In this document: piece after piece, positions 16,138-22,801 of the stretch
Layout of the letters: the number at the start of each line of letters is the position of its first letter
Position numbering within the stretch: the stretch's first letter is position 1
NCBI GenBank assembly: GCA_003215435.1
Contig: QCKJ01000013.1
Location: forward strand, 1-32,719
Length of the DNA stretch: 32,719 nt
From: Prochlorococcus sp. AG-409-M05
GTDB lineage: Bacteria; Cyanobacteriota; Cyanobacteriia; PCC-6307; Cyanobiaceae
Direction: 5' to 3'
Made by a program: the position numbers and the translations under genes
Notes under the pieces: model-generated
What the model was told of the DNA's origin: nothing
The model's input: the letters and a program-made list of their open reading frames with translations, nothing else
Database searches by the model: none

Positions 16138-16268
16138 TAGGTTAAACCTAGGAAATCTTTGACTCCTTGAAGAGTTTCTTCTGCATTTTTTGCAATGACT
16201 TTTTGAGGATAATTAAGGTTTCTTAGGTTTAATAATGCTCAAAGGTCAAGTTGTACTAGAAAGAGAAT

Positions 16269-16769
16269 ATGACCGAAGAAAACTCTAAGAAGGATCAATC
16301 AGAGCGTAAGCGCCTGGTAAAGGAAATTCGCGATGCGATTGAGAGTGTACGCTCCTTATTCGTGGCAGCAGTAGCACTGGTGATCACAGTTGCTGAAATG
16401 CGCCCGAAATCAAACATCTCTTCGGCTTTAGGTCCCTACGAAGGCGAAGGTTCCAAAACTGAGTCTGAAAAATCTTTGTCCACTTTTCTTGAAGACCAGA
16501 ATAAGGATGATGACTCTGAGCCAGTTGAGGTGTCTGTAGAGATAAAAAAAGATTTTTCCGCAAAGGAAGTCCTAACTACTTTTACCTACCCTGCTCTTGC
16601 GGCTATAAGTACTCTTTCTTTGGTTGTTGGTGTTGTGAGGCTTGGGCCAATAGCTCAATGGGCTAAGACGCAAAACGAGTGTATTGAAACAATGGCCAAT
16701 GTTGAGGGAGAACCTATTGACGCTCTTCCTATTAAGGTCATGAATTGTAATGGGGGACATTCTGATTAA
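16269..16769 (+). CDS. membrane protein with QNxC...CNGG tail, 166 aa
   Basis: ATG 16269. A charged N-terminus, a first hydrophobic helix (SVRSLFVAAVALVITVAEM, about 27-45), an acidic variable middle (50-95), a second helix (TYPALAAISTLSLVVGVVRL, about 105-124) and a C-terminal domain with paired cysteines, WAKTQNECIETM and KVMNCNGGHSD. I recall the pattern Gln-Asn-x-Cys followed by a terminal Cys-Asn-Gly-Gly recurring at the ends of many otherwise unrelated picocyanobacterial proteins, and the two cysteines probably form a disulfide. Function unknown. Confidence 0.65.
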   Translation: MTEENSKKDQSERKRLVKEIRDAIESVRSLFVAAVALVITVAEMRPKSNISSALGPYEGEGSKTESEKSLSTFLEDQNKDDDSEPVEVSVEIKKDFSAKEVLTTFTYPALAAISTLSLVVGVVRLGPIAQWAKTQNECIETMANVEGEPIDALPIKVMNCNGGHSD

Positions 16770-16931
16770 TAGTTAATCGTTTTGATTGAAAATCAACTTT
16801 TCAGCCTTGTTGGCCTTTCATTAGTGGAATTTGAGTAGAGGAGCCCCTTCGGCAAGACTTTGGAATAGAGTTTTTTGCCCTATTCTCAATCAATGCGTTT
16901 CTAGCTATTAATAGAAGTAGTGATTATTGAG

Positions 16932-17051
16932 ATGACACTTGAATACAGCATTGTCCCTTTAGTTGGAGTTTGTTTTTCTCCTTTTACTTTATTGTTTCTA
17001 TTGGAAGTGTTAATTGATTCTGGTAATAGAAAGGATTCATTATGTAGTTAG
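16932..17051 (+). CDS. tiny membrane protein, 39 aa
   Basis: ATG 16932 to TAG 17051. One hydrophobic helix (LVGVCFSPFTLLFLLEVLI) with a short polar tail (DSGNRKDSLCS). No strong ribosome site. Accepted on its clean single-helix architecture. Family unknown. Confidence 0.45.
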   Translation: MTLEYSIVPLVGVCFSPFTLLFLLEVLIDSGNRKDSLCS

Positions 17052-17160
17052 CTTCTTTTAAAGTAATTTAGTTTCTTCCTCTAGGTATACCTTTTCCCTT
17101 TAAGACAGTTTAGATGATTCCTTTGTTGATTTGATGGAATGGCCAAGAGGCTTTTAGTTG

Positions 17161-17280
17161 TTATTTTGTATCTTCAACCTCCCCATCATATTTTAGGCGG
17201 ATATCGAAAGTTACTACTAACCCAATACTTATAAGAAGCAGGCCTATGCAGGCACTAAGAGGGGGCATTTGCCAGCCCAT
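17161..17280 (-). CDS. tiny membrane protein, 39 aa
   Basis: ATG 17280. The frame has no other start back to an in-frame TGA. MGWQMPP is followed by a membrane helix (LSACIGLLLISIGLVVTF) and an acidic/basic tail (DIRLKYDGEVEDTK). It is co-directional with the 17369-17551 gene, 88 nt apart. Family unknown. Confidence 0.55.
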   Translation of the reverse strand: MGWQMPPLSACIGLLLISIGLVVTFDIRLKYDGEVEDTK

Positions 17281-17368
17281 ATTTTTGTTGTAGATGGGGT
17301 AAGAATAACCAATTACCGTCTTTGTTGAAACTCATCGGAAATAAAGTGATGGCTTTTTTCAACACAGG

Positions 17369-17551
17369 TTATTGATTATTGTCATCATTGCTTTTTCCTT
17401 GTCTAGAGCCAGTTATCAATGCAACGGCAGAGCCAAACAACCATGACCCAAGGATTATTCCAATCACAACCAGGGCAATTTGAAGTGCTACTGCATAACC
17501 ACCGTCATTGGGGCCATATTGCATTACAGGGTCCATCATTAGGTAATTCAT
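17369..17551 (-). CDS. small single-pass membrane protein, 60 aa
   Basis: ATG 17551. A polar, Met-rich start, one long hydrophobic helix (AVALQIALVVIGIILGSWLF) continuing into GSAVALITG, then a hydrophilic tail (SRQGKSNDDNNQ). Unlikely to be chance. Function unknown. Confidence 0.6.
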   Translation of the reverse strand: MNYLMMDPVMQYGPNDGGYAVALQIALVVIGIILGSWLFGSAVALITGSRQGKSNDDNNQ

Positions 17552-17746
17552 TTGTAGCCCCAGTCTCTTTCTATAGATGCTAGAAGGGATTGCAGCAATT
17601 AGAGCCTTTTGAGTGAATTAGAAAGCTTCTTATCAGATTAGAGGAAATGAAATGGTTTTTATAGCATCAGTATATTTAGAGGCTATGGAAATTAATTCAA
17701 CTCCAAGGCAACGTGATTCATTAATGAGCCTTTTCAAGTTCTCAGC

Positions 17747-17938
17747 ATGCGAGTTCTCACAACTGAAACACGACGAAGGATTGAGGATGTCATTAAAAGA
17801 CTGTCTTCTGGAGACCCTGTACGATTGGATGAGCGCATACAACTAAATAAGTATGCGATTCATTTTCCATTTATTGCTGGCAAGTTGTCTCAGGCCTTAC
17901 GAAAAAGAGAGACACTTGAAGCAGATGGGCTTATTTAA
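17747..17938 (+). CDS. conserved-looking soluble hypothetical protein, 63 aa
   Basis: ATG 17747. The sequence has regular helical periodicity with alternating charges (TETRRRIEDVIKRLSSGD, then LNKYAIHFPFIAGKLSQALR) and looks strongly constrained. This frame is preferred over two overlapping frames (17652-17846 plus, 17633-17842 minus). No named family. No ribosome site is visible, so the exact start is open. Confidence 0.6.
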   Translation: MRVLTTETRRRIEDVIKRLSSGDPVRLDERIQLNKYAIHFPFIAGKLSQALRKRETLEADGLI

Positions 17939-17989
17939 TAATTTGTTCGTGGGTGCCTGGTAAGGCTTGCATGCGCTTCCCAAAATCAT

Positions 17990-18088
17990 ATGCAGAGCAT
18001 TAACTCTGCCAAGACGCAAGAAGAAAGCCTTTATCATTTAAATCTGTTCTATAAGTTTTTATACCTATCCGGCTGGACAGTTATTTAA
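17990..18088 (+). CDS. doubtful tiny protein, 32 aa
   Basis: ATG 17990 to TAA 18088, reading SINSAKTQEESLYHLNLFYK with an aromatic, hydrophobic end (FLYLSGWTVI). No ribosome site. Listed because it fills the space between two same-strand genes. Confidence 0.25.
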   Translation: MQSINSAKTQEESLYHLNLFYKFLYLSGWTVI

Positions 18089-18128
18089 CCAGTGGTGAAT
18101 CTTTAAAGCATCATCAATTAATCAAATT

Positions 18129-18524
18129 ATGCTCAATAAGGAAATGAATGATGCAATGACGGCTGGTTTTAAAACACTAGAACAATTTTCCCAAGATGGC
18201 TCCCTGTCTGAGCTACTAGGAGATGCAAAGAGTTTTTTGAGTGGAATCCTCGATTCCATCGACAGTGTGACTCTGTCTTTTAGAAGCATCAACGGTGACC
18301 TAGTGATAGCTCAGGCGGTAGTAGGCGTCCTTGCATTGTTAGTCATTGGCATTACTGTCTTGCCTTTTGGGGCCACTCAACCTTCTATTCAGGCTTGTCA
18401 ATTAAATACTGACCAAAAACTCTTAAAGACAGGAGGGGTACTCCTTGTTGTTATGACTTCTATTAGTGCAATTCTTTTTCTTGAGGTTTTGAAGCTATCA
18501 GACATGTTAGGGGGAGCGTATTAG
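18129..18524 (+). CDS. membrane protein, 131 aa, two transmembrane helices
   Basis: ATG 18129. An amphipathic N-terminal half of about 58 residues (LGDAKSFLSGILDSIDSV) precedes two membrane helices, VIAQAVVGVLALLVIGITVL (about 59-78) and GGVLLVVMTSISAILFLEVL (about 102-121), connected by a polar loop containing one cysteine. No family recognised. Length and organisation are convincing. Confidence 0.65.
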   Translation: MLNKEMNDAMTAGFKTLEQFSQDGSLSELLGDAKSFLSGILDSIDSVTLSFRSINGDLVIAQAVVGVLALLVIGITVLPFGATQPSIQACQLNTDQKLLKTGGVLLVVMTSISAILFLEVLKLSDMLGGAY

Positions 18525-18623
18525 TCATCTGATAAGTAATCTTTGGGATCTGCAAACAAAAAACTCTTCTTGAGTAGACACTTGAGTAGAAATGATAGTG
18601 CTAACTGGTTCCATTAAAGAAAG

Positions 18624-18674
18624 TAGTGTTCATCTATCTATCTTTCCTTTGGCATGATGGATAGATGAACACTA
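18624..18674. repeat. perfect 15-bp inverted repeat ending 3 nt before a start codon
   Basis: TAGTGTTCATCTATC (18624-18638) and GATAGATGAACACTA (18660-18674) are perfectly complementary, with a 21-nt loop. No T-run follows. The right arm ends at the putative ribosome site and only 3 nt before ATG 18678, so the stem could hide the start in mRNA. It could equally be a dyad binding site or the 3' end of the previous transcript. Confidence 0.65.
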
Positions 18675-18677
18675 GGT

Positions 18678-18848
18678 ATGACTATGGACTGGGACATTGA
18701 AAGAAGTCACTGTAAAGACAGAAATTGGAAATGGACTATGGATCTAATTGATAGATGCCAGAAAGAGATGGAGGCGTTGGAAGCTGAGAATAAAAAGCTT
18801 AAGGACCAACAGAGGGCTTTGAATCTCTACAATGCGTGTAATTACTAA
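18678..18848 (+). CDS. small coiled-coil protein, 56 aa
   Basis: ATG 18678 to TAA 18848. A Trp-rich start (MTMDWDIERSHCKDRNWKW) is followed by a strong heptad-like helix (DRCQKEMEALEAENKKLKDQ) and a short end (NLYNACNY). Probably a small dimerising coiled coil. Its stop overlaps the stop of the convergent DUF393 gene by 4 nt, so antisense overlap of transcripts is expected. The preceding perfect inverted repeat may control its translation. Confidence 0.6.
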   Translation: MTMDWDIERSHCKDRNWKWTMDLIDRCQKEMEALEAENKKLKDQQRALNLYNACNY

Positions 18849-19234
18849 TTAAGTTTTCTTGGGACAGCTTTAAAAAAAAGAAGAGTTCGTCTTGTCCATA
18901 TGAGAAGAGGAAACAAAAGGTTGGCTCGTCCCTTAGAGGAAAAGACGATTTTCAAAACTTCTAGTAAGGAGTCTGAAGGATTATTTATTTGCAAACATAA
19001 CCAGTTGATTGCGTTTGCCCCACTTAGCATTTCATCTCCTTTTAACAGTATGGCTCCGCTTAAGTCCATGTCATATCCCAGAGGTATGTCAGCTTGGCTT
19101 TCTCTTGCATCCCTAATATGAATATTGGGGAGATTGCTTTTTAGCTCAAGGAGCTCTGCAAAATGATTGCAAAAAGGACATTGACCATCATAGATAAAAA
19201 CTAGCTTGGGATGCTCTTTTAGGCTTCTTTTCAT
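18845..19234 (-). CDS. DUF393 / DCC-family thiol-disulfide oxidoreductase-like protein
   Basis: 129 aa, ATG 19234. The N-terminus carries the family signature IYDGQCPFC (14-22), with the redox-type Cys19-x-x-Cys22 in a thioredoxin-like fold. Later conserved pieces include ARESQADI, the L-x-G-A stretch GAILLKGDEMLSGANAI and the C-terminal RRTLLFF. Members are small, about 110-140 aa, and are presumed to handle thiols, but a partner is rarely known. It is soluble with no signal peptide. It converges with the 56-aa coiled-coil gene (4-nt overlap). Confidence 0.82.
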   Translation of the reverse strand: MKRSLKEHPKLVFIYDGQCPFCNHFAELLELKSNLPNIHIRDARESQADIPLGYDMDLSGAILLKGDEMLSGANAINWLCLQINNPSDSLLEVLKIVFSSKGRANLLFPLLIWTRRTLLFFKAVPRKLN

Positions 19235-19423
19235 GGCAATCTTTTTTTAAGGATGGTGTTAGGAGAGTGATGAATTACTTGTCACTCGAGTTAAGGGAAA
19301 GAAAGTTTTTTCTTCTTTAAAACAGGATAGTTGTTAACAAATAATTCCAATATTATCCACTTTCAAAATTCAAGAAGCCGTGAAGTCTCTTACAGACATT
19401 GTTTACCTCTTGAAAAGATTCCT

Positions 19424-19720
19424 TTACTTTAGAAAAGGAAGAATTTTCCCAAAGGTTTCTGGGAATGATGCGATAACAACAAGAACTGATCCAACTACTA
19501 CAGAAATTATTGCAGCATCAACTATTAGATCTTTCCATCCATAACCGTTCACTTGAAAAGAAGGTTTTGAGGGTGGCTAGTCTCGTCCATGGACGTCTCT
19601 TAAATTACCTTTGAAATTGTATTGCTCTGGACTTGACCCCAAATTTTGAATTAATTTACTGCTCGCGAATTTCCCCAGTCTCACGAAGGCAGTTTGTTTT
19701 TTAGCTGTTGCAACAGGCAT
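19424..19720 (-). pseudogene. 98-codon frame interrupted by an in-frame TAG
   Basis: ATG 19720 opens 47 codons (MPVATAKKQTAFVRLGKFAS ... DVHGRD) ended by TAG at 19577-19579. The same frame continues without any shift through PPSKPSFQ and a membrane-helix section (LIVDAAIISVVVGSVLVVIA) to TAA at 19424. The only start after the TAG is a GTG at 19552 without ribosome site. The halves look like one protein, basic and soluble first and membrane-anchored second. Reading: nonsense mutation, sequencing error, or two tiny genes that happen to share a frame. Confidence 0.5.
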
Positions 19721-20002
19721 GAGTGATATGTGAATTGATAAAGCCAGCCTAATCGGAGATTCTCTCGGATGGGCAAAAGACAGGTCGATAAAACTTACTA
19801 GATAAGATTCCCTAGGGCTTGTTTCGCTTTTGGATTCTCATAGAGCCTCTAGAAAATAGGAGACTGATTTCAGCGAAGGCTTGCAAGGTATAAAAAGATT
19901 ATCTGAACTGAGCTATAAAAAGTCCTAATCAGAATCTTTAGGAAATGTGTGGTTTTTGGACCCATTGAGATATAAGATGGCTTGAGCATATATACCTAAT
20001 CA

Positions 20003-20107
20003 ATGGATCTAAATCCTTTTAAGCCTTTTTTTCAAGCGGGTGAAAAGCAAAAGAAGGCAGCTGCTTGGATTTTTACTGTCCTAGTAACAATCAATCTGTT
20101 TGCTTAA
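20003..20107 (+). CDS. tiny membrane protein, 34 aa
   Basis: ATG 20003. Basic, aromatic N-terminal half (MDLNPFKPFFQAGEKQKK) then a membrane helix to the end (AAAWIFTVLVTINLFA). Typical of picocyanobacterial mini-membrane proteins. No ribosome site stands out. Confidence 0.45.
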   Translation: MDLNPFKPFFQAGEKQKKAAAWIFTVLVTINLFA

Positions 20108-20154
20108 GCCTTTTATTGAGGAGTTTGCCTCAGAGCTGTCCTGGCAAATGATAG

Positions 20155-20433
20155 TTAAGAAGCTTGCCAATATTGGAAAAGGCCTTCAGGAAAGCCTTTG
20201 ACCAAGGTTTGCGAGCTTGAATAACGTTCATTGATAAGCATCAACTTCTTCAGTGATAGCCATTCTGAGGAGAAAGTCATGATTTTTGAAAGCTTTTTTT
20301 TTGAAAGGCTCTCAGTTAAGTCAGCCCAGACAACCTGCAAAGCCAGTTTCCTGGAGATTTGGGAGCCCCAAGCACCTGCTTTTTCTAGGTAGTTAATCTT
20401 GTCGCTAACAACTTTCTCGTCCCTATAGACCTT
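20155..20433 (-). pseudogene. 92-codon frame without proper start, bounded upstream by TAG
   Basis: From 20433 down to TAA 20155 the frame is open and protein-like (KVYRDEKVVSDKINYLEKAG, WGSQISRKLALQVVWADLTE, ending FPEGLFQYWQAS). It has no ATG or GTG until ATG near 20280, only a TTG at 20340 well inside the coherent sequence. The in-frame codon just before it is TAG (20434-20436), and beyond that the same frame stays open for 28 more codons (NESKKQNLKPSAPQP), also without a start. Most likely a decayed gene. No family recognised. Confidence 0.4.
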
Positions 20434-20551
20434 CTAGGGTTGTGGCGCAGATGGTTTTAAATTTTGCTTCTTTGATTCATTTTGGGCTGTACAGGTATAA
20501 AAAGCAGTGTTTAAAAGGGATTAGGCGTTAAGTAATATCAAATAGAAATAA

Positions 20552-20740
20552 ATGGATCAAAAAACGAATGCACCATATTTAGACCTATGCTTCGGTTCTG
20601 TTATGACAGATATTGATCCCTCAAAGGAGCCTGAGAAGGATCCAAAGCTTAGGTTGTCGACTTTATTTGCTTATATATATATGAGTTCTGTAGTGCTTGC
20701 AGCTGTTTACTGGATCATTGGGAGATTCAAACCCATATAG
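20552..20740 (+). CDS. small membrane protein, 62 aa
   Basis: ATG 20552. A hydrophilic, acidic N-terminal two thirds (PSKEPEKDPKLRL) ahead of one C-terminal membrane helix (LFAYIYMSSVVLAAVYWIIG) and a basic end (RFKPI). It is followed 8 nt later by a good terminator, so it is a self-contained unit. Function unknown. Confidence 0.65.
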   Translation: MDQKTNAPYLDLCFGSVMTDIDPSKEPEKDPKLRLSTLFAYIYMSSVVLAAVYWIIGRFKPI

Positions 20741-20748
20741 AAGGTACC

Positions 20749-20772
20749 CCTCTTAATAGATAAGAGGCTTTT
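20749..20772 (+). terminator. rho-independent terminator
   Basis: CCTCTTA (20749-20755) pairs with TAAGAGG (20761-20767) over a 5-nt loop, followed by CTTTT. It closes the 62-aa gene's transcript before the DUF2130 gene. Confidence 0.7.
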
Positions 20773-20855
20773 GGCTTAACAAACTTCTTGCTGATCTCTG
20801 CTTATAGGGATAAAAATGGCCTGACTATATCCTCTCTTTTAGGAATCCATTGGGA

Positions 20856-22148
20856 ATGAATGAAATCAACTGTCCAGATTGTGGAAAGGTATTCAAGATT
20901 GATGAGACTGGCTATGCCAACATCCTCAAGCAAGTTCGTGATGATGAATTTGAACAAGAACTATGTAAGAGACTGCAATTGGCTGAAAAAGATAAAATCC
21001 AGTCAATTGAGCTTGAGAAGAGAAATATAAAAATTGAGATGCAGGCAGTTGCGGCTACTAAAGAGAGAAAAATACAGGGATTACAGGCGAAGCTAGAGGC
21101 TGTTGAGGTTGAGAAGACCTTGGCTATTTCAGAGGCTAAAAGTTATGCAGAAAAAGAACGGGATGCACTTTTTTATAAGCTGGAGAAGATCAAAGAGACT
21201 AGTGAATCAACCAAAAAACTTGCAATTGTTGAGGCTGTTAATGTCTACCAAAAGGAAAGTGAAAATCTAAAGAATCTTCTTGAAAGGGCGGCACTTGAGA
21301 AACAATTACTGGAGAAATCATTGAAGGAAAAGTATGAAATTCAGATTAAAGACCGTGACGAAGCAATTGAAAGACTTCGTGACTTAAAGGTGCGTTTATC
21401 TACAAAGATGATTGGAGAATCCCTTGAACAGCATTGTGAAATAGAATTTAACCGGATAAGAGCAACAGCTTTCCCTAGAGCTTATTTTGAAAAAGATAAT
21501 GATTCAAGAACTGGTAGTAAAGGAGATTACATTTTTCGCGATGTAGATGATTTTGGAACAGAGATAGTTTCCATTATGTTTGAGATGAAAAATGAAATTG
21601 ACACAAGCTCAACAAAGAAAAAAAATGAAGATTTTCTAAAAGAGCTTAATAAGGATAGGGCTGAAAAGGGCTGTGAATACGCAGTATTGGTTTCACTTTT
21701 AGAGCCTGATAGCGATCTATATAATTCAGGCATTGTTGATGTTTCCCATCGTTACCCAAAGATGTATGTCGTCCGCCCGCAATGTTTTTTGCCAATGATC
21801 ACGCTTATTCGAAATGCGGCGTTGAAGACACTTGAGTACAAATCAGAACTTACACTTATTAAGGCTCAAAATATAGACATTACAAACTTCGAAACAAGCC
21901 TGGATAATTTTAAGAATGCATTTGATAGAAATTATTGTCTTGCTTCAAGACGATTTGAAACTGCTATTCAAGAGATTGATAAATCAATTGATCATTTGCA
22001 AAAAACTAAAGATGCTTTGCTAGGTGCAGACAGGAACCTACGACTAGCAAATGACAAGGCACAGGAAGTCACTGTTAAGAAATTGACCAGAAACAACCCT
22101 ACGATGTCTTCAATGTTTACTAATCTCAAAAATCGAAATGCTGCTTAG
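20856..22148 (+). CDS. DUF2130 protein: coiled coil plus PD-(D/E)xK-like region
   Basis: 430 aa from ATG 20856. TTG 20850 fits the AGGAA at 20841 slightly better, so the start is ambiguous. The N-terminus has one CPDC knuckle, half of a zinc ribbon. About 30-180 is a long charged coiled coil. The conserved C-terminal part contains [10 protein letters not shown] (about 220-229) and FEMKNE (about 242-247), an Asp ... Glu-x-Lys layout like restriction-type nuclease folds, then [16 protein letters not shown] and the [11 protein letters not shown] segment typical of DUF2130. The role is unknown. Nuclease activity is inference. It precedes sdhC by 33 nt on the same strand but has no metabolic link to it, and may be an accessory acquisition. 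Confidence 0.82.
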   Translation: MNEINCPDCGKVFKIDETGYANILKQVRDDEFEQELCKRLQLAEKDKIQSIELEKRNIKIEMQAVAATKERKIQGLQAKLEAVEVEKTLAISEAKSYAEKERDALFYKLEKIKETSESTKKLAIVEAVNVYQKESENLKNLLERAALEKQLLEKSLKEKYEIQIKDRDEAIERLRDLKVRLSTKMIGESLEQHCEIEFNRIRATAFPRAYFEKDNDSRTGSKGDYIFRDVDDFGTEIVSIMFEMKNEIDTSSTKKKNEDFLKELNKDRAEKGCEYAVLVSLLEPDSDLYNSGIVDVSHRYPKMYVVRPQCFLPMITLIRNAALKTLEYKSELTLIKAQNIDITNFETSLDNFKNAFDRNYCLASRRFETAIQEIDKSIDHLQKTKDALLGADRNLRLANDKAQEVTVKKLTRNNPTMSSMFTNLKNRNAA

Positions 22149-22181
22149 AATCTTTATTAGCGAATCTTTTTAGGAGAGAGT

Positions 22182-22796
22182 TTGACGAGGGTATTTCTAG
22201 CTGGTTCAGGCTTACTTTTAGTTTTTTTCTTGCTTATCCATTTAGCTGGCTTGGCTCTAGCTGTAATGGCCCCACTTTTGTTTGAGAGCTATGCCAAAAC
22301 ATTACATGCTTCTTTTTGGTTGATTTGGATTGAGTTTGGTTTAATTGCAATCACTTTGACTCATATATCTTTAACCCTTACAAAAACTTTGAAAAACTCT
22401 CAAACTGGTAACACATCAAGTTTAGTTAGTCGCAGAAAAGATCTTTTGTCTGTTCTGGCAGCACGAAGCCAGCCTATTGGTGGAATTGTTCTTTTGCTTT
22501 TTCTTTTGATTCACCTAGAACAACTTCGCTTTCCTCGTCCACCTGATGGCGTAGAGCTATCGACACTCCATTCTTTTCTGTTGCGCCCGTCAAATCTGAT
22601 TATTTATATTTTGGGATCATTAGCTTTGTTTTTGCATCTTTTTCATGGGATTGAATCCTCTCAGCGAAGCTTAGGATCCTTGAATTCTCAGAATGCTTCT
22701 TTAATAAGAGCTTTTGGGCGTGGTCTATCTTTCTTTATTGGCAGTGGATTTGTTTTGTTGACGGTTTTGTTTGGCAGTCCATTAATTATCGAGTAA
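22182..22796 (+). CDS. sdhC: succinate dehydrogenase cytochrome b subunit (large, di-heme type)
   Basis: 204 aa with five hydrophobic helices. It anchors the SdhAB head to the membrane and passes electrons to quinone. Histidines at 20, 42, 61, 111 and 152/155 lie in or at membrane helices (LLIHLAG, LTHISL, LLIHLEQ, FLHLFHG). That number and spacing fit the single-polypeptide, two-heme cytochrome b of the Bacillus/Wolinella/Bacteroidetes kind rather than the separate SdhC and SdhD of E. coli. The start is TTG 22182, supported by AGGAGAG upstream. sdhA follows after 5 nt. Confidence 0.85.
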   Translation: MTRVFLAGSGLLLVFFLLIHLAGLALAVMAPLLFESYAKTLHASFWLIWIEFGLIAITLTHISLTLTKTLKNSQTGNTSSLVSRRKDLLSVLAARSQPIGGIVLLLFLLIHLEQLRFPRPPDGVELSTLHSFLLRPSNLIIYILGSLALFLHLFHGIESSQRSLGSLNSQNASLIRAFGRGLSFFIGSGFVLLTVLFGSPLIIE

Positions 22797-22801
22797 TTAA
22801 A

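Noticed and set aside
16269-16769. Prochlorosin-type lanthipeptide precursor
   Set aside because: No leader of the known type and no LanM gene. The terminal CNGG motif follows two membrane helices.
17633-17846. Frames on both strands overlapping 17747-17938
   Set aside because: Mutually exclusive with the 63-aa frame, which shows much more regular helical periodicity.
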